A stretch of DNA of 64,000 nucleotides, taken from Reticulitermes speratus (taxonomy: Eukaryota > Arthropoda > Insecta > Blattodea > Rhinotermitidae). Below, piece after piece: positions 24,377-36,454 of this stretch; within the stretch, counting starts at the first letter, position 1, and each line of letters begins with the position of its first letter. The notes under the pieces were generated by a model. That model was given only the letters and a program-made list of their open reading frames with translations, was not told where the DNA came from and did no database searches. The translations under genes were made by a program, and so were the position numbers. The DNA lies in the NCBI GenBank assembly GCA_021186555.1, contig JAJKFL010000013.1, positions 42,546,644-42,610,643 of the forward strand, in the 5' to 3' direction.

Positions 24377-25099
24377 GTGAGGATGGTCTGTATCTTCACC
24401 TCCTTTCACTCACCTCTTTAGCATGTAGCAAAAGCGATACAACCTTGTCACCGGGTTGCTGGTAAACGTACAAGAAATTGTCTATAATTGAGGTGGTGGA
24501 GGGATAATCTGTTCTGTGAATTGGGTGCAGGAAAACTTGAAAGTACATGTTGCTCAAACTGATCACACTGGAAGGAGATTTGTTTGAAAATTTTCATATC
24601 CTTTTTCAATTAGTTAATGTTGAACGTAATAGTTCGCTGTTCACCATGAATAATTTGTGTTTTCAGAATTGTTTTGGAATGGAAAATCTGGTTTAAATCA
24701 AAGTAAGATTGATGGTGGAACACTTGCAATGTATGGACCAACAGAATAATGTGGGAAAAGTCTTAGGTTTATGAAAAGTGATGTGGACTTAATCTGGCAT
24801 TTATCAAGATAGCATTGTTTTAGGGAGAGTTAGTGGAGATTGATAACTATCCCATTTATGTACAGTGTGCCCACAAGATGTGTTAATATATCAAAGTGTT
24901 GTATTCTTTTACCAATGGTTTTTGAGTGAAGTAAAAACTAAAGTGAAGACTTGCTTAAAATTTGCGTTAAGGAACTTGTGTATATATATGTGCGTGATTA
25001 TTGGTGCGTGCGTGTGCAAGAATCGAGGTTACGTGCTTTCTCATCACACCTGTCTTTATTTTTGAGACCATTTAACAAAAACAGTATTTCTATAACTGG

Positions 25100-25450
25100 A
25101 AGAGGAACCCGAGGTTTTTCGTGAAGGATGGTGCACCAGCTGTCTAATGCTGCTTTTGAAGTAAGAAGTTTGTGGGACGCATTGGTTGAAAAAGCACCAG
25201 TTGTAGAGACTGGGTGCCTGGATTTGATGTACATTGGCCCATATTCTCATGGTACATAAGAAGTTCAGTGTATTGAGTCTTTCAACATATACGTGGCATT
25301 GAAACATTTAAAACAGACCCAGAGCAACTTTTGAAGGCATGACACCAGAAATATTGATCATGTTTGGACTGAGAAAGAATGTCGTCTCAGTAGCAACCAC
25401 TGTACAGAAGGTGTACATGTGAAACTTCAAATTGTATCCATACAATTTTC
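25100..25450 (+). pseudogene. Relic of a DDE_3 transposase C-terminal half
   Basis: With frame changes the plus strand reads FFVKDGAPAV, KKFVGRIG, HWPIFSWYIRSSVY and HVWTEKECRLSSNHCTEGVHV. This follows the order of a common insect DDE_3 transposase (FMQDGAPAH, RFPGRWIGR, DFFLWGFVKD, and the closing YRLDVCRVTKGAHVE). Heavily decayed. Confidence 0.55.
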
Positions 25451-25772
25451 ATTTCATGCAATTTATGTAGTATGTGAAATGGATTAGGCCCTTGGGCCTT
25501 CTGAAGAAAGGAAATTGTCTTTCATTACCATCAGCTCAATATGTAATCACTAAAATTTTTGAATTGAGATTGACAGTGTGAAACTGGTGAGATTTTTGGG
25601 ATTGTGGTATGTGTGTGAGGTTACCACCTTACATAAGGTGAAAGGATGTTACTGTTTTTGTGTTATGTGAATAGTGAAATCAATCTCTACGAAGTTTTCT
25701 CAAGTAATCAGTAATGTTCTTGATATTTTCCATGTCACCTCTCATTTTCAATTTAAATCCCAAACACTGTGA

Positions 25773-25811
<39 letters not shown>

Positions 25812-27658
25812 GCTGCTTTTTGCACTGATTAAAAATAATTCCCATGTGCTGTTATGGCCCATATTTTGGTATGTATTCCATTTTCCTCTTGATATTTACC
25901 ACAGATCAGTTTGGTATTCAGATACAGTTTCATTGAAGTATCATTGCACGGTTAAGGTTGTGTCGCTTAATATTGATTGTACTCTTAAAAAGCTCCTGTG
26001 ACAAGCAGTGTGCATGAAAGGACCATACTTAGTTGCCTTTTCATCATGCTGGTTTATTTTATTTTATTGCACGATAATTTTTTCTTTTGTGGGAGCACAC
26101 AAGTGTTTTAAAATTATGGTATTATGTGCATTCAGCATTGGCTGTAGTTGTCTTGCTGTACCTTTCATATTATTTGGTAATCTTTGAGAACTTTGCAGGT
26201 AAGGAGACGAATATGATTCATGAACTTCAGTTGCTCCTTTGTTAAATGGAAAACTTAATTGCATATGTCTGAATCAAATTCCAAGAAGTAGCAAAATGTG
26301 ATCTTGCCTAAAAATGTATGTGCTTTTATGCAAATATATATGTAGTTCTGTGCTGAGTTTTTAAGTGGGTAGTATTTCAGATACTTCTTTCTTCAGTTGC
26401 ACTTGTTTTATGGCCAGGTTGCAGGTATAATGTATCCGGTACTGATGATATGGGTAGTCTGAAAGCAACATAATGAACAAATCCAGCAATTATACCTGAT
26501 ACTGGATGCCTCTCTCATATTAATTTTACAGATTGTGAATGGGTGACATTTGTCTTTTTGTGGTGAAATGTGGGAGACTGGCTACATCACTTTACCTGTA
26601 CACAGTTTACTATAACATTGTTGTTGGCTCATGATCCTAGCTTTTCAGGATTAATTAAGGGTATAGTTCATGTATTTCAGTTCCATTTCCTGCTATTTGT
26701 GTGCCATTCCTCTGTACAGTGTGGACTTTTACCTGGGACGAAAGAAAGAAAAACAAGTGAATACACAATCCAATCAGTCTGTTGATTAGGAATTCCAAGA
26801 GCTGAGTTTCTAAGACAGTGTGTACTTGGAAGCATGTGACTTCCAGAGTTTGTTTTCAATGAATACGACACGATGACTGCTCAGGTTGCCCGAGCATAGA
26901 AATAATATGCTGGATAATAGTTCTTTGCCTATGATTGGATCAAAAGTAGCTAGTGACTCCTTCAGAGTTGCAACTCTTAATCGGCTATGGAAGGAAAACT
27001 TGATGGAGGGAATATTGCTCCATTCTTGCAAACATCAGTTTTCAGTAGAACAGTGAGCAGAAACAGGTTCACTTGGGACATTTGCCTGTGTCTGTGATGA
27101 CTTAAAGTTGACTGAAAATTCAGGTAAATTGTTAAAACTATCACCCTTTTGGACTGTTGCAGCAAGCAACAACTAGCTTGATGGATTCATTCCTTGGAGA
27201 AGAGTCTCAGATTTCACACTTACAATCTAGTTAACCTGATTATGATATTCTGATAAGAACGAATGAAAGCAGCTCTTGTGCAGTAAAGTAAAACCGTGAA
27301 GTGTGACTGGTCTAGAAGATGATTCTACATGGTTGAAAAAGAGAGAGGCCTTGTGCCATGCCTCTGTGTGGAAGGACAAGAAGGAAGTTCAAGTGATTTA
27401 CACGATCTGCAATGCATCAGTTTTTTCAGCAGGTCAAAAGAGTACGAAGAAGGGCAAGCAGTGAAGAAAGAACCCAATGTTTGCAGCCGTGCAGATCCTT
27501 TTGTATTGCAAGATCCTGTGGAAGGCTGGAGTCGAGTGAGAATGCAGTTTGTTTAATAAGCTGCTTTGTATAATTTGTATGGAATTTTAATGCAGTTAAT
27601 CCATGTAAGAAACTAAGTTACAGGCTGTATGTCAATAGTGTGGGTGGAAATTGGATTA
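25451..27658 (+). other. Intron sequence, mostly featureless
   Basis: T/G-rich. Around 27320-27545 one frame reads ASVWKDKKEVQVIYT, faintly like the block after the second Asp of piggyBac transposases, but not enough to annotate. Confidence 0.45.
25777..25815. repeat. (ATT)n microsatellite
   Basis: About twelve ATT units in a row in the intron. Confidence 0.9.
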
Positions 27659-29060
27659 CAGTGGAACCTCGTTGCATCGTTCCCATTACCGTCGTTTTCC
27701 CGCATATATCGTCTGCCTTATTTGGTCCCAGAAATAGCCCCATATAAATAACACTATTTTTTCCCGCCTCCATCTTTCCTCGAACTGTCGTTTTATCGCA
27801 TCGATCATTGAAAAATCACTGTCCTGACGCAACATTTTCCCACATGGATAGTTTTTTTAAAATTTGAAACAATGATTTAGTGCGCTGCGCGCGCATGTAT
27901 TGCTGTCGTAGTGCCGCCTGGATTGCCTGCTGCATGTTGAGCCAAATACCAGAATGAGAAAATTGCCTTAATTTCTATCATTTTGGTTTTCTGCGAGATT
28001 GAGATGCATGTATATTATACAAGATATTTGAAAGACTCGGGAAAAGTTACTGTTTTACTTTGTGTTAACAGTGATGTAAGTGCCACACAAGTGCCAATTG
28101 TTATCGGAAAATCTCCGAAACCGCGATGTTTCAAGAATATAAAAAAATTACCCTCCAAATACCACGCGAACAATAAAGGGTGGATGACCACACATTTTTT
28201 CTTCATTTCTGCATTCGTTAGACGCAAGTATGGGTGTGCAAAACAGGAACATTCTCCTCTTTGTGGACATTTGTGCCGCACATCCAAAGGATACATCATT
28301 TGTAAGAAATGTAAAAGTCATACGGTACCCGGCAAATTGCACGAGTGTGCTCCAACCCCTTGATTTATAGAAAATGCTTCGTGCATACAGCTGTTTGCTT
28401 AATGGATGCAGGCAAGGATACGAAAAAGAAGATAAACATGTTGGAAGCTTTGCACTACACTGTGGCAGGTTTGCAACAAGTAACCCAGCAGACAATCGAA
28501 AATTGTTTTTGGAAAGCTGGTTACATGCAGGGAAAATCTTCAGGCGATAGTGACATCGTATTGACCAACGATGACGACGATTTCCGCCAAGACTGGGAAA
28601 AGTTCAGTGACACGAACAAAGATAAATTCGAGGACTACGTCTCTGTGGACAGTCACGTGGCAACCAGTGGTGTAGAAACAGTGCAGGAGCTGTGCAAGAG
28701 CCTCGTGGCGTCCGGAAGTGTGGAGGGGGAAGAAGGAGGAGAAAAAGATGGCGACCCAAAGTTGTGCCGAGCTTTGCTGAGACGCATGAAGCGCTGACGA
28801 TAGTAACATCTTTCTTTTATGTGCACAGCACGAGTGACAGTGATCGTGAAAGTGTTCTAGGTCTTGAAAAATTGTACTTTGAATTCAGGCGTAAAGTTTG
28901 CACAAAACAAACGTCAATGAAAGATTTTTTCAGCAAGAAGTAATAATAATCATTAATTTGTTCTTATCTATAATTTCTAATGGTTTCTCGGTATCGTTTT
29001 CCCGCATGTATCGTTTTTTTGTTCCCCCCCCTGAAAAACGATGCATAGAGGCTCACAAGA
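27659..29060 (+). mobile_element. Second Tigger copy, internally deleted
   Basis: The left end cagtggaacctcgttgcatc with TA before it (27657-27658) matches the left end of the copy at 531. Homology runs through the same non-coding leader (CGTTCCC, CGCCTCC, CCTGACGCAAC) and then jumps into the middle of the transposase. The right end still shows cgatgcatagaggctcac but has lost the final bases and a clear TA. The N-terminal DNA-binding half is missing, so the copy is 1.4 kb instead of 2.2 kb. Confidence 0.85.
28027..28942 (+). pseudogene. Tigger transposase C-terminal half, broken
   Basis: The reading resumes at VTVLLCVNSDVSATQVPIV and follows the first copy to its FFSKK end at 28942. Frame breaks occur near 28190 and 28340. 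Compared with the first copy, about 28 bp covering the third catalytic Asp (LQPLDLGVIKCYK) are gone near 28366, with ttta at the deletion edge. The first Asp is missing too, so the copy is catalytically dead. Confidence 0.85.
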
Positions 29061-30230
29061 TTAAGTGACTGATTTTTATCACTCACACCTCTTTGAAGAA
29101 AGGGGTTCACACACACCTCCGAGAGTAGCCTTGAGTTTCTGTAAAAATAAGGAGCATACCCTAGGAGTGAAGGCATTCCAAAAGGAAAAAGAAACATGCA
29201 CCAGAAAGTGCACAGAAAGGAAGAATGGCCTTGGGGTATGCATGCAAAGTTTTGTTTTAACAGCTCCGATAGGTGATGATATTTGTGTGTGTGCATGTAC
29301 ATGGATTGCTGTGAAGTGTCGCCGAATTGGTTGGAAGAAGACGTATTTGGTGAGCGATGTGTTTCAGGAAGAGCTGTAGTTCATGTGGTGCAGTGGTCAA
29401 AGGAAAAATGCTCCTTCATTAAAGGTTTCCTTATTATGCTTGAATGTCAGAATTTTTGGTGACATGAATGGAGTGAAGATTGGCTCTGGCTCTGAAGTGC
29501 TTCATTACATGCAGTATGGATTTGGATTGTGAAGTTTTCATCATATATGGTTTTTTTTTTTTTTTTTCCCCTGGCACATTCTTGGATTTGCCAGCAGGTA
29601 TTTTATGTACTGTAATTGTCAGCTCTATGCTTGAAAATTTTGAGTCTTGTGAAGTTAGGATTGCCGGGCCACCATTTAGGATCTGATTCAAGATCATTGT
29701 GAAGCACGTTTTTACTCTACTGGACATGAATTTTGATAATTCCATACGCATCCGCAATCTGGCAGTTGACAGTGCAAGCTGTGGTACTACTGATGCTGTC
29801 TGGTTTTTGTGACAGGCTGTTGCAGAAATCCTGATGACGTTAACTGCTTTTATTCCTTCATTACTGTGTGTGAAGAACTTGCTGCTGAGTGAATTCCTGT
29901 CAACAGTTCTTTAACCCATGTGCATAATTTGATGGGTGATACTTGTGCACATTTGCATGATACTGTTGATGAGCAGCACTCCTGGCTTTTACTTAAAGGC
30001 AGTGTCTGTTTGAAATAGTGCCCATGTCTCAAGGTTATTTAAAAATAGTAATTCAATGTTTTTTTTAATACTAGCAGTAGTAAGTGAATAGATTAATAAA
30101 CTGCCTCTTTCAGCTTCAGTTGCAGCCTGGGTGAAGTTTGAAGAACATGTGAAAGAACATAGCTTGTTTACTGTTCTACAGCCTTTGAAATTTTTGTTTG
30201 GCTTTGAATTAATAAATCCAGAAGTATCAG
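29061..30230 (+). other. Intron sequence, nothing recognised
   Basis: A poly(T) tract at about 29550-29568 is the only notable feature. Confidence 0.5.
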
Positions 30231-30412
30231 GTGGCACAAAAAGTGACTTTTTAATTGTAAAACTGAACGTTACAAGGATTTAAATAGAACCCGTGCACTT
30301 TACGTTCAACAACTTAGGAATATGTTTAAATATATTCATTTAGTTTGATTTGCTATGCAGAGGAGGGTTTGTCTGCTGGCACCATTAGGTGTCATTGTCA
30401 CTTTTTGTGTTA
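30231..30412. repeat. Short inverted-repeat element (possible MITE)
   Basis: gtggcacaaaaagtgac at 30231-30247 is inverted at 30396-30412 with two mismatches, enclosing about 150 bp of A/T-rich sequence. Termini with CACAAAAAGTGAC are seen in Tc1/mariner-like elements, so this may be a MITE; the target duplication is not clear. Confidence 0.45.
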
Positions 30413-30876
30413 CATAGGAGTTAACATACATTTTATGTCTGTGGTTAAGTAGGTTAAGTTTTCTATTGCATGAAAGTTGATCAGATTTTTATAATGACTG
30501 GTAGCTCATGCAGTGCACATATACAGGTACAGAGCAACTTGTTGGTGGTGATGTAACTGCTTCCAGATGTTTGTTGGTATTGTTGATGTCATATTTTTCT
30601 CTGGTCAGATGGCATTGTATGTTGGTTGTATTTTCTTTTCCACCTGTCTCATTTCACCCCTTTGTCATGAAGCAGGTGGTGCCTTTGCAGATTTTGTTGG
30701 TTATTGTGTGATTATAATATGTGAGGTGGCAGCATGATGACTGAGCATATGAATTGACCTAGTAACTTTGTGTGGCATTTGAGCACATATTGCTAAACTG
30801 AGAGAAGGTAGTGTAACCACTTTGGTAGAAAATGGGTTTTTTAATACAAAGAAAATAGACTGAAAATTCAGATTAA

Positions 30877-31022
30877 CCCTTAAATTCTGACTACTGTCCA
30901 GGATGGAGGGGTTTTAAATTTATAGTACCCTTAAATTAATTTGTGATCATGTGTTGCACTGAGGCTGGTAGCATGTGAAGAATCAAAGGGCCGTCCAGTG
31001 CACTGAGGTCAGAATTGAAAGA
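30877..31022. mobile_element. Degenerate piggyBac-like MITE
   Basis: TTAA precedes CCCTTAAATTCTGACTACTG at 30877. The other end reads, on the opposite strand, TTCTTTCAATTCTGACCTC. The arms then share a further GTCCAGG/GTCCAGTG block. The right-hand TTAA has mutated (TTAT). About 145 bp, non-coding. Confidence 0.45.
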
Positions 31023-33499
31023 ATAAGAATGGCCTGGTGGTTTCATTGAGTGTGGATCTAGAGATTATGCAAGAAGTAGTTGCAGTGGGCATACGCCAAG
31101 TGTACGGGCTGTGGCAAGTGAATTCCACCAGCTAGAAACTTAAAAATTTTTCGGCAAGCATTTGATTGGAAAGAAACTTTTCAATTCATGCAGATTTTTT
31201 TGGAGGGGGGGATGACGACAGTAAAGTTATTGGAAATGTTGAGATAAATTGTACAAGAAAAAGAATTTTGGATTCACCTGTTTTCCAAATAAATACAGAA
31301 AACCTGGAACATTGCACATATGACAAGTGAATGAATATTGTGTGCCATTATATATGTGGGCGTGATGCCTCTGCCAGATATCAATGGTTATGATTATTCT
31401 TACTGGCACATGAAATAAGATATTCCGGGGATGTAATGTCTCATTGATGTTTACACATCTGGATGCTGCACGTTGGAAATGACGCCACACTAGGGAGAAC
31501 AGGAACACTGAAAATACATAGGGTTCCAACTACCAGAGGTATTAGGTGCTTGGCCAGGGTACAGGTGTGAGAGAGAGAGCATACCTGTATACACGCATGC
31601 GCACACACACGCACACAATGTTCCCTGTATACAAAGTTTTCCCACATGAGAGGTTGGATTTTTTAAGTCTCCCCAAAGGCAGTCCTTGTGTAGTGAGTTT
31701 CCTCACTTCAGGAGTTTATTTTTCAGAAGTCTTACATTTAAGACATGTAAAAGGCTTTACAACCATTATTCATTTCTTGATGGTTGCTGTACCGTAGTCT
31801 CTTACCGAATACCGACAAATTAATCACTTGTTCATGGCATATTTACTTCTGTTTGCGTGGCAGCAAGGTTTGAAGTGATGTTTTGAAGCCGTGTTCATTT
31901 AGAGCACTGTGGTGGTGAAGTTAAATGAAGAAAGTGCACCTGTACTGACAGGTGACTTCAGACATGTATTTTTAGGTGGTCCATTGTGTCTTGCTTTATG
32001 AATATCTGCAGTAATTTAGTACCTGACTATCCAGTTTGCCTTAAAATCTGTGTGTAAGCTTTATAACTGAAGTGTTAATGGTGGCTTGGAATCAAAAGTA
32101 CAATGGCGGACCAATTCCCCCCCCCCCCCCCCCCCCCCCCTTCATTTATAAGCATTTTTTCCCCTTTAACAAGTTCTTTTCCACTGGCCAACTGGAAAAC
32201 TATGCAGGAAACACTGAGTGTGGTGGGTGGATGAGTGCATGTCTAGTTTCAAGAACTGTACAGTTTAAACCAGTGGAATTGAGGCCAGATTTTTTCCCCC
32301 ATGGAAGCAGTTACTATTGCACAAGCTATTGCTTTATAAGGAAGATCGCAAAGTGGTGGCACAAGCTATTTTTTCGGTGTTTGGAGATCAGAATTATGAG
32401 CTGTTCATTGTGTGCTTCAGTAACATGAAAAGCCAGCAGCAAGTAACCAGGTGCATATCAGGTTTGAAAAGGAACTGCTGGATAAAGTAGGGACAAGCAG
32501 AAACCAAAGGATGCTTTTATATCCTGGAATAGCTGGTTGTGAGGAACAGTTTAAAGAGAGACATTTTCTGTATGACGACTTATTCCAGTGAGCCAGTGTT
32601 GTGCCCTGGAGAATGGTTCAAGGCGTACCATATGCAGGAAGTACAAAAACAGTGGATTGTACAATGGGGAAATGTGAGTATAATGATGTGGTCATTACAT
32701 TTTTGTAAAGGTATAGAAAATGAATGGGGCAGGCCTCATGTAGGTTTTCTTTTTTTTCTTTGGTAACCTATATGTAAAGGCTAGGTAGAAGTTCATACAG
32801 CTGTACAACCTTGTGACCTGGGAGGGTTAAGGAGGGTTACAATCTGAAGTTCCCAACACTTCATGTTATGGTTGATAAGTGGTTCTTGTATCTTTGTTTC
32901 ACAACACTCCAGTTTGTAATTTTATTGGTTGGTGGTTTTTAATATCCGGTATTTCCCCATAGCAAACTGTCCCAGTATTTGGAGTCACTCTGCTTTCGCT
33001 GTGTGTTCTGAATCTCAAAATAATCTCAGGGATGTGGATGTCATTTGTTTAAACAAACTTGACGTGTTTCATCTTTGCTATAAATATATCCTTTGCCATA
33101 ACAGAGGCTTATTGTTTGTTTAATGTGCCTGTGAGTGGATGTATATATGTGTTGTTTAATATTTGTGCTCACCTTGCGTTTATTTTTGTGTCTGAAATGA
33201 GGAGAGACGGATGAAACATTTACATTTTTATATGGAGTCTGAAGATGTAAAGTGCTGAATGGAAACTGCAAATTGAGTTTGTATTGGTGCTTGATGCTGT
33301 GTAATTATTGATGTTTCAAACTTTGTGAATGCATTAAAACTATATTAATGTTGTAATTTTGCAAGGTTTTGGATACTTTCAGCAAGAATGTTTTCAGGTG
33401 TCATGTACCTCGAGTTAGTAGCATTTGTGATCAGGAATGAGTTGTGGTACATTTGGTTTGACTAATGGTTCACATGTGCCTGTGCTGTGTTTGCAGCAG
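31023..33499 (+). other. Intron sequence, nothing recognised
   Basis: T/G-rich with a C run of more than 20 at 32118-32140 and a short CA tract near 31600. Confidence 0.5.
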
Positions 33500-33692
33500 G
33501 TAAACGCAAGTTTGACGGGGGTCACCAGAACCAGGGGGAATCTAAACGTCGCTACCAGAGCAGCTGGGGAATCAGCCCCTCGCCCAACAGCCGCTGGGCA
33601 ATGCGTACGGGCTGGCAGGCATGAATGGCGGCGGCTATAATTCGGGCGGGGACCAGCAGTGGTACCAGGACACATACCAGTCCTGGAGCTAA
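33500..33692 (+). CDS. Syp: Syp last coding exon, stop codon, apparent frameshift
   Basis: The acceptor is CAGCAG (33494-33499), giving two possible starts 3 nt apart. Entering with one carried-over base it reads GKRKFDGGHQNQGESKRR, the counterpart of GGKRKADGYNQPDSKRR in vertebrates (a nuclear-localisation type basic segment), then YQSSWG. After the G run 33566-33569 the frame breaks. One base over, it continues NQPLAQQPLGNAYGLAG and ends QQWYQDTYQSWS with TAA at 33690-33692, matching the vertebrate NWGSQPIAQQPL and EFYQDTFGQQW tail. One missing G in the GGGG run explains the break. Confidence 0.88.
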
Positions 33693-35510
33693 ATACCAGT
33701 GGGTGCTTGCTAGGCTTGTTGGAACACTTGGGCCTGGGCCCATTGTGAGGAGCCGTGTGGACTTACAAACCTGATGCTGAGTTAGAAGTGGACGGGATGG
33801 GTTAAAATGACCATTGATCCAGTGAGCCCTTTCACTTTTAAAGGCTGATGGTCATTATCCACATAAAGTGGTAATGTTGTACAGAGACAGTTTCATTTGT
33901 TTAATGTGGTGTCCGGGTTTTCGAACGTGCCCAGGAAAGTGAGAGGGATTTATTCCTTCTGGATGTCTTGGTCTTGTTTGGTGACAATGCATAGAAGAAA
34001 AGAAGATTGTGATTGTTGCTCATATACGATTACAAAAACCCACTTGTACATTACAGCTAAACATGGTCTCCCATTTTTAAGTTTTTGATAAATTGATATG
34101 TTCCCTTTGTTGACTGCTTGTGTCCTATTGACTGTTTTTGCACGGGCATTGTTATCTTTGAAGTCTTTCTAGCACAACCTTCAAAATTCCATAACCAAAC
34201 TTCTTGCAATTTGGTTACAGAAAGAAAACAAATCTCTTATGCAATCAGACATTTGGTCCAAAGATAATCCAAGTGGTTCCATGGGTTTATATGTGTTTGC
34301 CTGCATTGACTATTTGTTTTGTTATAGGATCAGTATATTCCTGGGTTGTTTTTTAATCTGTTCCCCCTCAAACCCCCCTCCCCCCCTAGTTCTGGAGACA
34401 TTACATCTTAAGGGGGAAATTCTAAATCACCAGCTGCAGTATCTAATCCCACTGTAATGTGTGGGGCCTTTGTTTTATTTCACACAAACATTCTGACGTT
34501 TTTGAAGCAAGCAAGGCATGGTTACTGGACTCTTGGGATGTGTGTTTAAATTTTGGTTCAAGGTAAGACTTGGGTTTCCCTTAAACACATTGAAACCTTC
34601 CATTTTTAGTTTTGTGTTTTAAGTTTTTTTAATGTCTCGAATTAATTAAATGTAGAATGTAATTGCCTGTAAATTGCAGTTTATCTGAAAGTGTGCAAAG
34701 TAGGCTGAAGTTTATCCATACCAATTACAGTCCTTTTTAATATATGCTGTGTATGCCATCAGTAGATTATAAAGAGTGGGTTTTTTGGGCTAGGGAGCAA
34801 ATCAAGCTCTGGTATTTGTGTGTGGAATGACAGAATAGTATGAACTCATGTTCTTGATGGTATAGCAATAATTTTATATTGAAAAGTAAGATCTAATTAG
34901 TAATTGGTATTTATTGTGTTGGCTGAAAGTAATGAGAGTAGCAAGAAGGAAAACATATTTGGAAACTTGCTATACCTCAAGAACATTTTTTGTGACCATG
35001 GGAAAGGTTTGTTCATGTTCATATGGAGTGGTCATGTCCTATGCCACTTGAATCAAGGGTATGTTACTCTTGGTCCAGGTGAATTTTTTTAAATATATAT
35101 AAAATATATATTGTATTTCTGCTGCTATGTGAAACATTGTGATGTGGATGTTCTAGCAGTAAATTCGGAGGAGTGCTCACCAATTTTTTTTTTTTTTGCA
35201 ACTGTGAGAGTAGCTCCATAACTTCAGCATTTTTTACATCTTAAAAATCTTGTACCTTTATAAATTATGTTGTCCATTTTTATTCCACATGTGCTTTGCT
35301 TGGTTTTCAATTTTTTGCATTTTTCCCCCACATTTGAGTATCTGCTATCAATTATTTAGTGTTAATGTAGGTTGAAAATATGAATTTAAAAACTGTTGAC
35401 AGATTCTTTTTTCTGGGCCAGAGGTTTCGATTGAATATGTCCAGATTTTTGTGAATGATCCGATGTAATGACTTACATGTCACAATAAACAGTTGTATGT
35501 GAATGTGTTG
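33693..35510 (+). other. Syp: Syp 3' untranslated region (inferred)
   Basis: After the stop the sequence stays T/G-rich and has no coding signal for about 1.8 kb. It holds a C-rich patch near 34362-34386, an A/T run at 35086-35115 and a T run near 35190. It is taken as 3' UTR up to the poly(A) signal at 35484. It could extend to the second signal at 36334, which would include a LINE fragment and a degenerate hammerhead-like motif. Confidence 0.55.
35484..35489 (+). promoter_or_regulatory. Proximal poly(A) signal AATAAA of Syp
   Basis: Canonical AATAAA 1.8 kb after the stop codon, followed within 10-30 nt by a GT-rich stretch (tgtatgtgaatgtgttg), the usual downstream element. It is the first canonical hexamer I noticed after the stop codon. 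Confidence 0.5.
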
Positions 35511-35544
35511 CAAAATTCCTTCTTTTTTATTAATCCTCACATGT

Positions 35545-35930
35545 TGGTGTTTGGGGGGGCGGGGCATGCTGGGATTAATGGATAAAATAGAAGTTTATTT
35601 TTAAATATATTGTTCTTCATTAATATTATTCGGGTGATCAAGAAGAATGAGGTGGGCGGGGCATGTAGCACATATGGGTGAGGGGAGAGGTGCATACAGG
35701 ATTTTGGGGGGGGTGACCCGAGGGAAGGAGACCACTTGGAAGACCCAGGCATAGATGGGAGGATAATATTAAAATGGATTTTCAAGAAGTGTGATGGAGT
35801 GGGCATTGACTGGATTGATATGGCTCAGAATAGGGACAGGTGGCGGGCTCTTGTGAGTGCGGTGATGAACGTTTGGGTTCCAAAAATGTGGGGGAATTTC
35901 TTGATTAGCTGAGGACCTGCTAGCTTGTCA
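35545..35930 (+). pseudogene. LINE ORF2 C-terminal fragment
   Basis: The plus strand reads [19 protein letters not shown], then [19 protein letters not shown] and [14 protein letters not shown]. This is the very end of an insect non-LTR retrotransposon ORF2 ([44 protein letters not shown]). A GHVARMGE-like block lies just before it with frame breaks. The fragment is 5'-truncated and sits just past the proximal poly(A) signal of Syp. Confidence 0.7.
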
Positions 35931-36261
35931 AGAAGGACTGTGCTACGTGGAGTTTATTAATATGGAAACGGTTTGATGGTCTGTTGGCTTTTGTTAAAGA
36001 GCTTGTTAGTGGGGATGCAATGTGCTAGTGTTTGGTTGGAATTCAAAATGTTGTGCTCTAGTGCCACCCATCTTTGCTTGTGCATGTGGAAAGAAATTTT
36101 GGCTTTCAATGAATTTGGTGTAGAATTTCCACCTCGTAGCTGAAATTTAATTTGTGGTCAAATTAAGAGAAACGGAATGTATGGGAAAGGACTTATGTGT
36201 TGTATGCTAACTATGGTTCAGTTTTATCTTGCATTCACCGTGCATTTCTATTCAATATTGA

Positions 36262-36306
36262 ACAACCAAGATGGTCTGAAATCCGACCGAAACATATGTA
36301 GGGGAA
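36262..36306 (+). ncRNA. Degenerate hammerhead-like motif
   Basis: GGTC and GACC pair as helix II, followed by GAAA, the palindrome ACATATGT and GGGG, as in the copies at 39.6-40.0 kb. The 5' core is ACCAAGA instead of CTGAAGA, so this copy should not cleave. A sequence accgtgcattt precedes it, as near the elements at 39.3 and 42.1 kb. Confidence 0.4.
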
Positions 36307-36333
36307 TCTTAAGAAAACTATAAAATAGTTTTA

Positions 36334-36339
36334 AATAAA
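36334..36339 (+). promoter_or_regulatory. Possible distal poly(A) signal AATAAA
   Basis: AATAAA followed by GGTTGGTTGTT, a GT-rich element. The T/G bias of the gene's sense strand also fades just after this point, so transcription may continue to here. Confidence 0.25.
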
Positions 36340-36454
36340 ATCTGCTTTGGTTGGTTGTTAAATATTGTATGGTTCAGTTATTGTAAGCAAAGAAAATTTC
36401 ATCTCCCTGGTTTTATTTTTTGTTGAAACAATATGAACACAATGTTTTAGCTTA

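Larger units (their letters stand above)
1..35510 (+). other. Syp: 3' half of an hnRNP R/Q (SYNCRIP) gene
   Basis: Five coding exons on the plus strand together give the C-terminal half of an hnRNP R/Q protein: end of RRM3, a basic linker, a Tyr/Asp/Gly-rich segment, an RGG-type region and a C-terminus ending in a Gln/Tyr-rich tail. The family binds mRNA and acts in splicing, transport and translational control in nucleus and cytoplasm. The N-terminal acidic domain, RRM1 and RRM2 must lie upstream of the window, because nothing before 5493 encodes them. Introns are about 5.0, 10.9, 2.2 and 9.1 kb and are strongly T/G-rich on the sense strand. The 3' limit is set at the first good poly(A) signal at 35484. 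Gene identity is clear; the exact 3' end and isoforms are inferred. Confidence 0.88.

Noticed and set aside
27320-27545. Frame reading ASVWKDKKEVQVIYT, possible piggyBac piece
   Set aside because: Only one weak motif; no ends and no catalytic Asp.
32116-32142. Long C run as a biological feature
   Set aside because: Runs of 14 or more C/G occur at several sites (36757, 44506, 53566, 61471) and may be partly assembly noise.
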